Shown here one piece after another: positions 35,171-46,305 of a stretch of DNA of 64,000 nt; positions within the stretch are counted from its first letter, which is position 1, and each line of letters starts with the position of its first letter. Source of the DNA: Globomyces pollinis-pini. Its lineage: Eukaryota > Chytridiomycota > Chytridiomycetes > Rhizophydiales > Globomycetaceae. The stretch lies in the NCBI GenBank assembly GCA_025399215.1, contig MU621106.1:60242-124241 (forward strand), read 5' to 3'. Made by a program: the position numbers and the translations under genes. The notes beneath the pieces are model-generated. The model did not search any database. It saw only the letters and a program-made list of their open reading frames with translations, and was not told the DNA's origin.

Positions 35171-37452
35171 ATGAATATTGTTCAGCGTGGTCAAGTAACA
35201 GTCAGAGAAGACGGAATTCGGTCCTTTCTATGGCTTAAACGACATGCTATTCTTCGAGAAGTTTCATTATCATTCCATAAAAATGATACTACTCCTCAAC
35301 ATACTTCACTCATCCTATTAGAAGATATTGTCAAGGTTGAAAGAGTTGATTTAAAGCCATTCGCTATTGAAATTGAAACTGACGATAAAACTTACTATAT
35401 CTCCTTTAAATCCGATGAAGAATTGTATAATTGGATGGATGAGATTTATTTGGTATAACTTGATTAATTCATTTGTAGAGGTCTCCCCTAGGATTTTCAA
35501 ACCCAACTAATTTTAAACATAATGTACATGTAGGTGTGAATCAAACCAATGGTTCATTTTCTGGATTACCTTTGGAATGGCAGAAAATGTTACAATCTTC
35601 CAAAATCACTCAAGAGGAAATGGAGGAAAATCCAGAGGTTGTATTGGATGTATTGGAATTCTATAATGAAAATTTGAAATCGGAAGAACATACTTACAGT
35701 ACTTCATCATCCTCTCTTAGTCCAAGTCCTATCAGCACTCGGTTTTCTAAACCAATCAATTTCAATAATCGTGGTCATTCTTATATTGAACCTGTTGCAT
35801 TGACTGAACGACCTTCGAGACCACCTGAACGGAAAAGGTCTGTAAAAAGAGAACAAAGACATGTTGTAGAGACGAATGAACAGGATAATAGTCAAAATAG
35901 CGACCGGCTTTTGATTCCTAGGACCAATCGGTCTCGGTCACGAAATCGAAGTGCTGACCGGAGAAGAGTACGTAGCCCTGAACGTCCTGAACGAATCAAG
36001 AGCCCAGAAAGAGCTCCAAGTGTATTTGATATGAATGTAAAATATTTGGGATTCTCATTTTTTTTTAGAATATGGATTCTGCCTTACCAACATATACTTC
36101 CAGACGACGAGAACGGGTTTCTGTAGATAATGCTCGTTCGAGACGAGAAAGAGTTTCTGTTGACGGAGTTCGGCCTAGAAGAGAAAGAATCTCTGCTGAA
36201 GAGTCATCACATAGACACGAGCGTAGTTCAACAGAGAATGTCACTGTTCGACAAAGAGTATCTGATGAACCTCCAAGAAGAGAGCGGATTTCTGTTGACG
36301 GAAATCGCACTACTCGTACCTATCATTCCCCAAATGACTATGCACCTCGTTCGGCTCCAGTTGATACTCGGGGACCAAGAAGACCAGTGGATTATTCACA
36401 TCGACCTCCACCACTCGAAGCTCCACAAATACCCGCTATAAAAGAATTACCAGTAACGCGGGTTGATCCTCCGCCCCGCTTGAAGAAGAAAGTGCCAAAG
36501 AAAGATCCACTATCGGATACCCAAGTGTTAAACCAACTTAGTAATTCTAATTGATACACTAATCCTAGATGAAATTGTGTCGGCAGGAGATCCGTCAACC
36601 ATATTCACGAAACTTAAACGAGTAGGCCAAGGTGCATCAGGATCTGTCTACATTGGCAGGAACAATACCACCAAAGAACGGGTAGCAATGAAACAAATGG
36701 ATCTCACCAAACAACCAAAATTGTCTCTCCTGGTCAATGAAATCGCCATCATGCGTGATTGCGTTCATTTTAATCTCGTATCGTATATAGACTCTTACCT
36801 TGTCAAAAACGATTTATGGATTATAATGGAGTTGATGGAAGGTGGTACATTAACACAAATAATCGATAATAATTCGATAACTGAAGCACAAATGGCAACT
36901 ATATTACGCGAGGTATATTCAAAAATCATATTTATATTATAGTCATTGTTGGGATTACAATTCCTACATTCACATCATGTCATTCATCGTGACATCAAAT
37001 CCGATAACATTCTATTTAATAGTCGTGGAAATGTGAAATTAGCAGATTTTGGTTATGCAGCTAAATTGACTGCTGATTTAACCAAACGTATGACTATGGC
37101 TGGTACAGCGTACTGGATAGCTCCGGAAATGGTAAAACAAAAAGCATATGGCCCTAAAATCGATGTATGGTCACTTGGAATCGTCACCATTGAAATGATT
37201 GATGGTGAACCTCCATATTTAGAAGAAGATCAACTAAAAGCCTTGTATTTGATTGCTACCAAAGGTACACCTGAATTGAAGAATCCAGGTAAGATATCAG
37301 CGCAACTGAAAAGTTTCCTGGGAGAGTGTCTGGTGGTTGATGTTGGATTACGGTCAAGTGTGGATGAATTGTTGTTGCATCCGTTTTTAGAAATTGCGGA
37401 TCCATTCTCATCTTTGGCTGGATTATTGAAAAGGAGTACACCATTACGATAA
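35171..37452 (+). CDS. PAK kinase 3 of 4, with Arg-rich repeat linker
   Basis: Third paralogue. PH domain from [41 protein letters not shown], where the usual GFD is GVN; then a long linker with short repeats of RRER(V/I)S(V/A)(D/E), for example [20 protein letters not shown], absent from the other copies. Kinase: [45 protein letters not shown] and [16 protein letters not shown]. The P+1 loop GTAYWIAPE departs from GTPYWMAPE, which may change substrate choice; catalytic residues are intact. The repeats look like tandem basophilic phosphorylation sites. It ends 67 bp from the convergent DGAT2 gene. Confidence 0.93.
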
Positions 37453-37519
37453 TAAACATAATTAAAACTATTGGATCCTTTCACAGCAAAATCATTTCAA
37501 GTTAAAGTTTAGTTTTTTA

Positions 37520-38534
37520 TTATAAAAATTCCATTTCTTTAGTTCGATAAGTAAAATAAGTATCTTTATACTTTTCATATAAATCACGCAAAGCAATGAG
37601 ATACAAACCATGTAATCGATCAATCTCTTCCTGAGATGGATCCGCGTTCTGAATAGTCTCAATAGGTGCACCCACAATCGTGACTAATTCATGTTGTAAA
37701 GGAAAAATAGTCTTCCAACGTCCAATAAAGGAAGGAGCAGCCATTTTAAAGATTTTGAAATAAGCTTTAATATATCCTGGGGCATCATATTGCGTATACA
37801 ATTCATTTTCCCCAAAGTTAAGAATTGGTACTAATGAAGCACTAAATGAATTAGTAAATGGATGAACAATTTTACCCAGTACGAATTGCAATTTTCACAA
37901 ATCCTTTACGATCAGCTAAAACTAAATCCATTGTTCCTTTTTTCATGAATGTGAATTCACGCGCACCACCAACGACAATTCCCAATGCAACTCCTTTCAC
38001 TACACATTTACTGATGGCTTTGGCAGAAGATGAAATGGCACCCACTCCAAAAGAAAATTCTCTCCACATTGGAATAACGAAATTGATTGGTAAAGTACAT
38101 GTAGTAGTTTTGATACCAGGAAATAGTCGATAAAAGTTTGGATTGTAAAGTACATTTGAAAGATAAGATAGACAATACACACCATGTGGATGTACACCGA
38201 AAATATATGGTTTTGATGGATCCAATTCACTTGTTTTGATTAATTTAGCGGAAAAGTAAGATCGTACGAAAGGCATGTATAAATTACCAATCAAGATCTT
38301 CAATCCTTTTATTTCACGATCGGATTCACCAGATGAATCGATAAATACCCAACCAAGATATAGCAAAGTAATCAATCGTGTTGTCCAGTTGAGGTAGAGA
38401 CAGAACAGGACTAGAATTGGGCCAACAAACATTGTTGCGAATGGTGCAAAAAAACTTATCACTCCTATTATTTCTAAAATAGAATTCTTTTTCGGAGCAG
38501 TATAAATCATCTCTTTGAACTCTTTTTCAGCCAT
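37520..38534 (-). CDS. DGAT2-type acyltransferase, copy A
   Basis: Diacylglycerol acyltransferase 2 family enzyme (acyl-CoA to diacylglycerol or a related acceptor), ER or lipid-droplet membrane. Two exons with one 34-nt intron that joins KIAIRTG to ASLVPILNFGENELY. An N-terminal hydrophobic hairpin (residues 22-65) precedes SYFSAKLIKTSELDPSKPYI and FGVHPHGV with the catalytic-site HPHG. GIKTTTCTLPINFVIPMWRE and GVALGIVVGGAREF are family blocks; RKGFVKIAIRTG is the RxGFVxxA motif. About 326 residues. It sits on the opposite strand to the PAK array and is a tandem sister of the next gene. Confidence 0.92.
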
Positions 38535-38681
38535 TACGATTAAAGAGAAATTTGGTAGAAAAAAGATTAAAATTGCGTTTGTTTCGGGCGGTGAATTTTG
38601 AAATTGTTGGGACGGCCGATAAAATGAAATAACAACTTAGTGATTCTTTCAGAACAATTTATTAAAAAAGGTTCGGGTTTT

Positions 38682-39706
38682 TTATACAAATTCCATGTCT
38701 TTGATACGATACGTGAAATACTGATCTTTATATGCGTCATAAAGATCACGTAAACCTTGTAGATATTGTTGATGAATATCATCAATCATTTCTTGAGTTG
38801 GCTCTGCAGTTTTGATCGTATGTACCGGTGATCCAATAACTGTTACTAATTCATGTTGAAATGGCATTATTGTACCAAATCTACCAGAAAATGATGGTGC
38901 CGATGCTCTGAATATTCGGAATATCTTTTTCATGAATTCAGAAGATTCTCCACGAATGTAGATTTCATTTTCTCCAAAGTTGATAACCGGAACCAAAGAA
39001 GCTCTATCATTTAGTTTTTACAAGTTTGATACCCTGATTTTATAGCTACTTTGATAAATCCTTTACGATCCCGTAATACTAAATCCAAGGTTCCCTTTTC
39101 CATATAGTTGTATTCTTTCGCTCCCCCTACGACTATACTCAAGGCAACACCCGGTCTGATACAGTTTAGAATTGATTCAACGTTTGATGAGATGAAGCCG
39201 ATAGCTTGAATCATTTCCTTCCAGATTGGAATATAAAAATTGGCAGGAAGAGTGCAAGTGGTAGTCTTTAAACCTTTGTATAGGTCATAAAAATGTGGAT
39301 TCTCCAGCACATTAATATGATAAGAAAGACAGATGACGCCATGTGGGTGGACAGCAAACAGATAAGATTTTGAAGGATCTAAATCAACAGTTTTGACCAG
39401 TTTAGATGAAAAGTAAGATCTGACATATGGCATTAAGGTCCTTCCAAAAAAGTTCTTTACTCCCTTTATCTCTCTGTCATGGAAACCCTTTTTATCCAAA
39501 ATAAGTGAAACGATGTAGATGCAGGCCAAAGTTCTAGTAATCCAATGGTAATAAAAAAAATAACCAAACAAGACTGGACCAAGGAAAACCTGTAAAATAG
39601 GAGAGAATAGTAAGAGGCCGATAACGGAGAAGAATTCCAAGATGTGATTTCTCTTGGAAGCTGTATACACGACTTCTTTCTTTGACTTGATTTCCGATTT
39701 CGTCAT
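38682..39706 (-). CDS. DGAT2-type acyltransferase, copy B
   Basis: Sister of the gene at 37520-38534, same strand, 147 bp apart, with the single intron at the same place (KVAIKSG|ASLVPVINFGENEIY). It has the N-terminal membrane hairpin, FAVHPHGVICLSYHINVL with HPHG, GLKTTTCTLPANFYIPIWKE, GVALSIVVGGAKEY and RKGFIKVAIKSG. Both copies keep every motif I know for the family, so both are probably active; monoacylglycerol or wax acceptors remain possible. Divergence between copies is moderate (very roughly 50-55% by eye). Confidence 0.92.
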
Positions 39707-40196
39707 TGAAACAAAAAGAAAAATGAGTCGGCGAGCGGAATTGAACGTAGTGACCTTGAAAATAAAGGGGAATAAATAGAAACCGATGATTTATATTAAA
39801 AGTCTATTAGTTATTACTCCGAGTAATTTACTCGTTCTAACAACAACTTTTCAAAGGTAAATAGGAATCTAATGGTGTGCAGAAAGAGAATGAAAGCAGT
39901 AACGAATGGATATGCCAAAGAGAAATAGAACAGGGCACTTTGACAGCTCCTTTATAAGTCAGGCTTTAAGTTGGTCCCTGACCAGTTTACAAACAACGGT
40001 AAGTTTAAACTCATCTTAGTGTAAAATACCGTGTAATCAAACCAAACCATAATACATTTTGTATTAGTATCAATCAATTTCTATCCAATTCACCTTCGTT
40101 TATCGTTTAAATCCTTTCCTGTTCATTCTCAATCATGAGGTTCATCACCAGCCACTTTTCTTGTGTTTATGTTTACAAAAATCTTTGACTTTCAGT

Positions 40197-42040
40197 ATGA
40201 ACAGTCTGAGTATGGTAGTCAGGCAAGGACACGTATACGTTAAAGACGATGGATTCACTCCATTCTTCTGGCCCAAAAAGTACTTGGTGTTGAATGAAAC
40301 TTGTTTAAAGTTCCTTAAAAATGACGTATTCAACTTTCACCTTTTTATTGTTCTTTAGGTCATTCATCAACCATATTTGGTATTATTGCTCAAGCACCTT
40401 GATAAAGTGGAAAGAGTAGATTTAAAACCATATTGCTTGGAATTACGTTATGGGGATCGGTCTTACTTTATCTCATTTAAATCAGATGAAGAATTATACT
40501 CATGGCTGGACGAGATTTATTCAGTATTTGTGAATGAAATTAATCTTTAGCGATCTCCTTTGGGAATTTCAAAGCCAACTGATTTTAAGCATAATGTTCA
40601 TGCTACTTTTGATCACACCACTGGTCAATTCACTGGATTACCCCAGGAGTGGATGGATTTACTGCTAGATTCAAATATTTCAAAGTTTGAACAAAGTCAA
40701 CATCCTGAAATCGTGTTGGAAGTTTTGGAATTTTATGCAGAGAATAATCAAACTCTCAATAAGTACGATAAAGTCACTAGAAGCAACTTGAATGAGAAAC
40801 CTATCGATATCCCGAATACAAGTTCAGCTACGATAGAAGTACAGCTAAGAAGAACTGGAAATGTTCAAAAACCACACCCTCTAAGTAAATCTTACACCGA
40901 AAGACGCCCCTCGACAGATCTTCCAGAAAATCTAGCTCGTTTGAAATTAAATCGTTATGTATGTAATTTTAGCTCATTGTATAGTCCTTTCAGAAAAACA
41001 ATGCAAAACACGCTTCATATATATCCGTCAATCCATTAAGCCAAAAACCACCTTTAAAGACGCCAAACGTTTGTGATGCACTTTCACCCAATTCTTATTA
41101 TCAGAATCGAAAAGAAGCCAATGAGCAAGCAACAAAAATAGACAAAATATTTCTTGAGCGATTGGCGGATCTGGTTTCTGACAAAGTCCCTACATTATAT
41201 TACACAAAGATAAAAAAGGTGGGTCAGGGAGCGTCTGGGTCAGTTTATATTGGTCGAAATAATGAAACAAACCAAATTGTTGCCATTAAACAAATGGACG
41301 TTGCTTCACAGCCCAAAAAAGAATTATTACTGAACGAGCTAACAGTTCTGAAACATAGCAACCATTTAAATATCGTTGGATTTGTAGATGCATTTTACTA
41401 TTTAGAAGATTTGTGGGTGATAATGGAGTATATGGAAGGTGGATCTTTAACTGATATTGTTTCCAAATCAAGACTCTCCGATATACAGATTGCAACAATA
41501 AGCACCCATGTAAGTTTATTACTATTTAACCGTTAGGCACTTAATGGATTGTACTTTTTACACCAACGAAATATTATTCATAGAGATATAAAGTCGGATA
41601 ATTTAGTATTGAATGGTCAAGGAATTGTAAAATTGATAGATTTTGGATATAGCACCAAATTAACTCCTTCTTCGAAAAGGATTGCTTTGGCTGGTAGTCC
41701 CTACTGGATGGCACCAGAGGTCATAAAGCAAAAAGATTATGATTGTAAAATTGATGTTTGGTCTTATGGCATAACAATTATTGAAATGATTGAAGGGGAG
41801 CCACCTTATTTGGACGAAGAGCATTTGAAGGCATTATATTTGATAGCCACTAACGGAACACCGAAACTGCAAAAACCACAGAAATCTTCTACCGCCTTAA
41901 AAGACTTCATGTATAAGTGTTTAGTTGTCGATCCAGTAGAACGAGCTAGTGCGCAACAATTGTTAAAAGAACCTTTCCTTGGTCTGACAGACTTTGGATC
42001 CACTCTCAGCTTGCTAAAGAAAACACAGTTAGGTAGATGA
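40197..42040 (+). CDS. PAK kinase 4 of 4, with altered CRIB
   Basis: Fourth paralogue, separated from the others by the DGAT2 pair. PH domain from MNSLSMVVRQGHVYVKDDGF to [37 protein letters not shown], where the HVGFD core is HATFD; a short linker; kinase with [50 protein letters not shown] and [14 protein letters not shown]. Loss of the Val-Gly pair in CRIB should weaken Cdc42/Rac binding (inference). The kinase keeps its catalytic residues. The intron inside the kinase is at the same place as in the other three copies. Confidence 0.92.
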
Positions 42041-42184
42041 CTGTTTGCATATTAATGTATATTTTGTGTGATGATTTGAATAAAATTAATTTGATTATCA
42101 ATAGATTTTATTTTGGCATTAAACTAAATCGTTTGGACACATTTGATAAAAACAAATGCATTGAACCAGGTTGATCCTACAAAG

Positions 42185-43809
42185 TCAGTCACTCTCTAAT
42201 ACCTTTTCCATTTCGGACAATAAATGAACAAAAGACCTTCTTGTACGTTCATCGACTGCCATATCTGTTAACACTGGAGAGATGATCAAGTCAATCAATT
42301 TTGCTCCGTTCTATCAATTATAAATTGTCCTTTGTGCGTTACCTGTACTCTTGTTTGATGTTTTGATGATCGAATAGTGCCAAAATCCCATCCTTCAGTC
42401 AGAATTGACAATTCCGATAAGTCATGGGATTCACTATTTAATTAGTATTACGGTTGTATATACTCAAAAAAGCTGGATTCATTCGCATCTGACTGTTGAC
42501 TTGTCCATTGAACATGACGATGAATCAAATCCTTTAAAATATTTGTTTGCTTGGCACTCTTAACAAACGGATGTTTCAATAATTCTTTTGCAGTTGGTCG
42601 CTAAAAATAAGCATTTCAAGAGTCTTACGTTAATTGGATCTTTCGTACAACATAATTCAACAAAGTTTTTGAATGGTTTGGTAAAATTGCCTTCCAGTAG
42701 TGGAGGTTCATTTTTCATAATCAAATTTAATGCTCTCATAGGATGCATGTCTGAATAAGGTGCTGATCCCTTTGCAAGTTCAATTGCAGTTATTCCTAGA
42801 GACCAAATATCAGCCTTATATTAAAGGTAATCAATTTACTTTTGTATCATAGCCTCCTTGTTGAATGATCTAGAATAAAAGGTGGCTTCAGATGTTACCT
42901 CTTTTAGTCAGTCAGAACTACTTAATCAATATACCTGGCGCCTATCTATTATAAATATTAAATTTACCATCCAATAGGGAGTTCCTACAAAAGAATGCTT
43001 TTTACTACAATCAGAAGTTTCACCACTTACTCTAACGTTGCAGAAATTTGACCAGATACACCAAAATCGGCTAGTTTTAGACTGCCATCTGCACAGACTA
43101 GTAAACTAACGTGTAAGAGGATTAAAGTGATACTTTGCAGCTTTTATATCGCGATGTAATTTCCCCTATAACAATTAGAAACTAATGGCATACATCATCA
43201 TGTATGTGATCTAGTCCTTTCAAAAGGTCTCTAATAATTACAGCCACATACACTTCTTCAAATGGTTTCGCTCTAAGCTATTACAGTAAGATCGAGTAGT
43301 AGTCTAGTTTACCAATTCAAAACATGAACCACCTTCACAGAATTCCATCACAATCCATAATTTTGATTTTTTAATAAAAGATCCATAATATTTTGTGATG
43401 TAAGGTGAATATAATTGAGACATGATGTGAATCTCTTTTTGGATATCGTCAATTTCATCTTCACTTTCTAATCGATTTAAAAATGCGTATGATTTACTTT
43501 CCATATCAATTATTTTAATTGCAACAGGTTCGTTTGTTTCTACATTATAACCTTTGAATACCTAGGTTTAACACCTATAGAATTCTACTTCTCCAAAAGA
43601 TCCTTTGCCAATTCGTTCTGTTCTGCATTAATTCATTCAATTCACCTTTATATTATCAAACTTCATTTTACCTTGTAGTTTAATTTTTGTAAGATGTACC
43701 TTAATTAGTGATCAATTTCTAATTAGATTAAATACCTACAATTCAATATGACGATTAGTATACCTGCTTTCTTATACAACAATTCTGGATCGGTTCGCTG
43801 TTTTGTCAT
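42185..43809 (-). CDS. GCK-III STE20 kinase (MST3/MST4/Sps1-like)
   Basis: Germinal-centre kinase III, the class that works with MOB/striatin or Cdc25-like scaffolds in septation, polarity and stress. Spliced text: [64 protein letters not shown], then [35 protein letters not shown] with [42 protein letters not shown]. The C-terminal helix ends [15 protein letters not shown]. At least a dozen introns, among them a five-unit head-to-tail array after YKKA and an exon chain of 7 and 2 nt inside the APE motif. A 30-nt in-frame intron between IIDME and SEDE reads through silently. Confidence 0.9.
42870..42967 (-). other. Intron cluster leaving exons of 7 and 2 nt in the APE motif
   Basis: On the minus strand: intron 42967-42942 (26 nt), exon 42941-42935 (GCGCCAG), intron 42934-42901 (34 nt), exon 42900-42899 (AG), intron 42898-42870 (29 nt). 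Joining gives GTPYWM + GCG CCA G + AG + ATC ATT, i.e. M-A-P-E-I-I. The APE triplet is near-invariant in protein kinases, and no other canonical GT..AG combination I found gives Glu and keeps the frame. Confidence 0.7.
43618..43763 (-). other. Five-unit head-to-tail intron array
   Basis: Five abutting units read 5'-3' on the minus strand: 43763-43736 (28 nt), 43735-43700 (36), 43699-43672 (28), 43671-43646 (26) and 43645-43618 (28). Each begins GTA or GTG and ends AG, and every junction is AG|GT. Flanking exons join KKA with [11 protein letters not shown] only when all 146 nt are removed. Branch-like CTAAT or AACTA motifs are clearest in units 1-3. Confidence 0.75.
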
Positions 43810-44498
43810 TGGATGGTAAGTTAAATATCAGTTGTATCTCACAGACACCAATCACCAGATCTGTTCCAAAATAGTGAACACTTAGAGACTCACACATAAC
43901 ATCACAATTGAACTAGTTACAGATCACATGCATATGCATATGCATTTAATTGATGGTGGGTCAATTAAGCAAGTTATATAGCCTTATGTATTGTTACTTA
44001 TTCGCTTAAAATATATAAGCTGTAATACCTTTGATTAAGTGAGCAGTTTGTATCTGTTTGTGTGTAGCATCTGTGGAAACAGTCGGTGATGGATGCACAC
44101 TCAAGTTTCGCGTCAAAAACAATCTTCAAAGATTTATGCTGGTAGGAATTCAAGCAAAAAAAAACATTTGAACAGCCTCAAATTTAGAACCAAGAGCAGT
44201 CTTTAAATACTTTGTGATTAATGATTGATGCGGAATATTTTATTGGAAAATCGACGATTTAACTGAATAGATATGTACGTATCATTTCATTCGGAGAAAT
44301 GGAACTGAATGGTATCGTATCATGTATATGGATGAAAAGGGACGAATGATTTCTGTTTCATTATGGATTCAGAAAACAGTATTATTTGGGTGACTCATCG
44401 CAATCAATCGAATTTACATCTCATCCCAATGAATACAATCATGGAAACCTCGATTTCTATAAAAATGAGAACCTTTCGATATTGTTAATTGTCCACCT
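43810..44498. other. Divergent intergenic region
   Basis: About 690 nt between the GCK-III kinase and the E2-like gene. At 43928-43946 a self-complementary ATGCAT/ATATGCAT run occurs. From about 44290 to 44400 the plus strand reads coding-like text (GTEWYRIMYMDEKGR) without a start or partner exon that I can place. No gene is called. Confidence 0.35.
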
Positions 44499-46162
44499 AT
44501 GAACAACCAAAAGTTTGCGCGAAAGACTGCCTATCGACACTATGTCAGTTACATGAAAAATCCTATCCCAGGTTTGTTGCACTAATTTGTTTATGCGTAG
44601 GAGTAACCATGCATCAAGTCAATGCGGATTGCTTTCATGTAAACACCGAACTGTTGGAGGGACCATACCAGGGAATATTAGTACATTGGGAATTAACAAT
44701 CAATGAAAATTACCCATTTGAACCTCCATTTGGAAAAATGGCAGATGGTTACAACTTTGGTCATCGTTACCATCATCATTTGTATGAGACACAAGGAATC
44801 TGTGCAGATTTCTTGGGTAACTTCAGCTATATGAACCAATCTGCTGGAGCTGGTTATGGGTGGACATCGGGCTGCGATTTCCACGGACTAATGATCAATA
44901 TGCAACCATTTTTGGCCGACCCAGATGGCGCAATTGGCCCAGTCCGCGAGTTATTGGCAATGGACAAAAAGTACTCATGCGATACTTGTGGACACTCTAC
45001 AGCAAAGCCGTATCCACCAATACCAAAGATAGTGGCTGATTTGGCTGATCAAGAAGAAAAGAACGTGAATCCTGCTGTAGAACGAGCCAGACGCGAAATG
45101 TTTTGCGCAGTAACGAAAGAAAACATCATTGACAACAAGTCATTATGTTTAGGATACCCGATTGATGTTACCCGCGACCGGTTTGGCCGAATTCATTCAA
45201 AGTTAATCCCCGAATTAATAAGTTATGACGCTTACATGAGCGAATATCAAGTTGCACACTCAAGAGGCATTACACATTTAAGAACCACAACTGGACAGCC
45301 TTACTCAAACTGGCTGCCAATGTTTGTTGAAGACCATCGATTTCTTAAGAATCGGGAAATTTTGCTGACAACTATATCAGTAATTGCTAAAGGGGAAGCT
45401 GGGACAACCGCAAACGACTTCAATTCTGGAATGATTTTGAAGGTTCTTTTAGCTTTGATGAATCAACAAGTAGTGGCAATCATGCAAGGAAACATGCACG
45501 AATCAGAATCTGCCATTATCGCATATGCAAATGTATTACGGCTTTTGAAGAGACTTATCGTTGTGTATCCCCACATCCAAAAAGATATTGATAGGAGTTG
45601 TATGCGGTTTCTAAAATCACCAGAAAGCCGAACGAAACGATATACACCTGATATTGGAGAGTTTCTAATCAAATTGGCATTATCCAGTGATTCAATGGAC
45701 CCCAATCCCAATCACTCAACATTAACCTACAATAATCCAAGCTTAAGGAGGGTACTTTTGAAGGAATACTTTGCTAGACAAATTCGTTGGGTGGATGATA
45801 AAGTAGCATTACAGTATCTTCAGCGGACTGAAATCGTTGAAAACAAGATAAAGAGATTGAAGAAAGTCTTCGACTGCACATTAACATCCAACAGACTTTT
45901 ACTATTCAATTTGGAAATGATTCGATACTTTGTAACGCCAAATTTCAATTCATTAATTGATTCAAACTATGGATTATTGCCTCCCAGAATGATTTTGTCA
46001 TTTCAACATCGAATTAAGTTGATTAAACATAGACTACACAACTATTCTACTTTAGTGAAAGCTGTTGGGATTTCGAAGGAAATTACTTCTGCCAATGAAA
46101 TGATTGACTTCATCAATGGTGCAGTTCATCTTTCTAAAAATCAGGGTTACCATAGAGTATGA
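44499..46162 (+). CDS. E2 ubiquitin-conjugating-like protein with long C-terminal domain
   Basis: UBC-fold protein. Exons 44499-44571 and 44601-46162; splicing a 29-nt intron gives MNNQKFARKTAYRHYVSYMK, then NPIPGVTMHQVNADCFHVNT, ELLEGPYQGILVHWELTINE and NYPFEPPFGKM. HLYETQGICADFL holds the expected active-site Cys, and YGWTSGCDFHGLMINMQ the following helix region, so E2 activity is plausible. After PVRELLAM, an extra region of about 380 residues starts with a possible zinc cluster (CDTCGHSTAKPYPP) and is otherwise helical (LLKRLIVVYPHIQKDIDRSC). I do not know a name for this C-terminal domain; similar E2-plus-tail proteins occur in protists. A pseudogene copy lies at 57715-58025. Confidence 0.8.
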
Positions 46163-46305
46163 ATGAATAAAATACAACCGATTTGAAATACGATGATTTT
46201 TGGATATTTACTTTAAAGTCTGTTGAGATTCACGAAAGACTGTATATTTACTTCTTATCAAGATTGCTACTCTAGTTTAAAACGTTTATTTTGTGTAGTG
46301 TCTAG

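Noticed and set aside
44290..44400. Coding-like text upstream of the E2-like gene
   Set aside because: No start codon, no partner exon and no family match.
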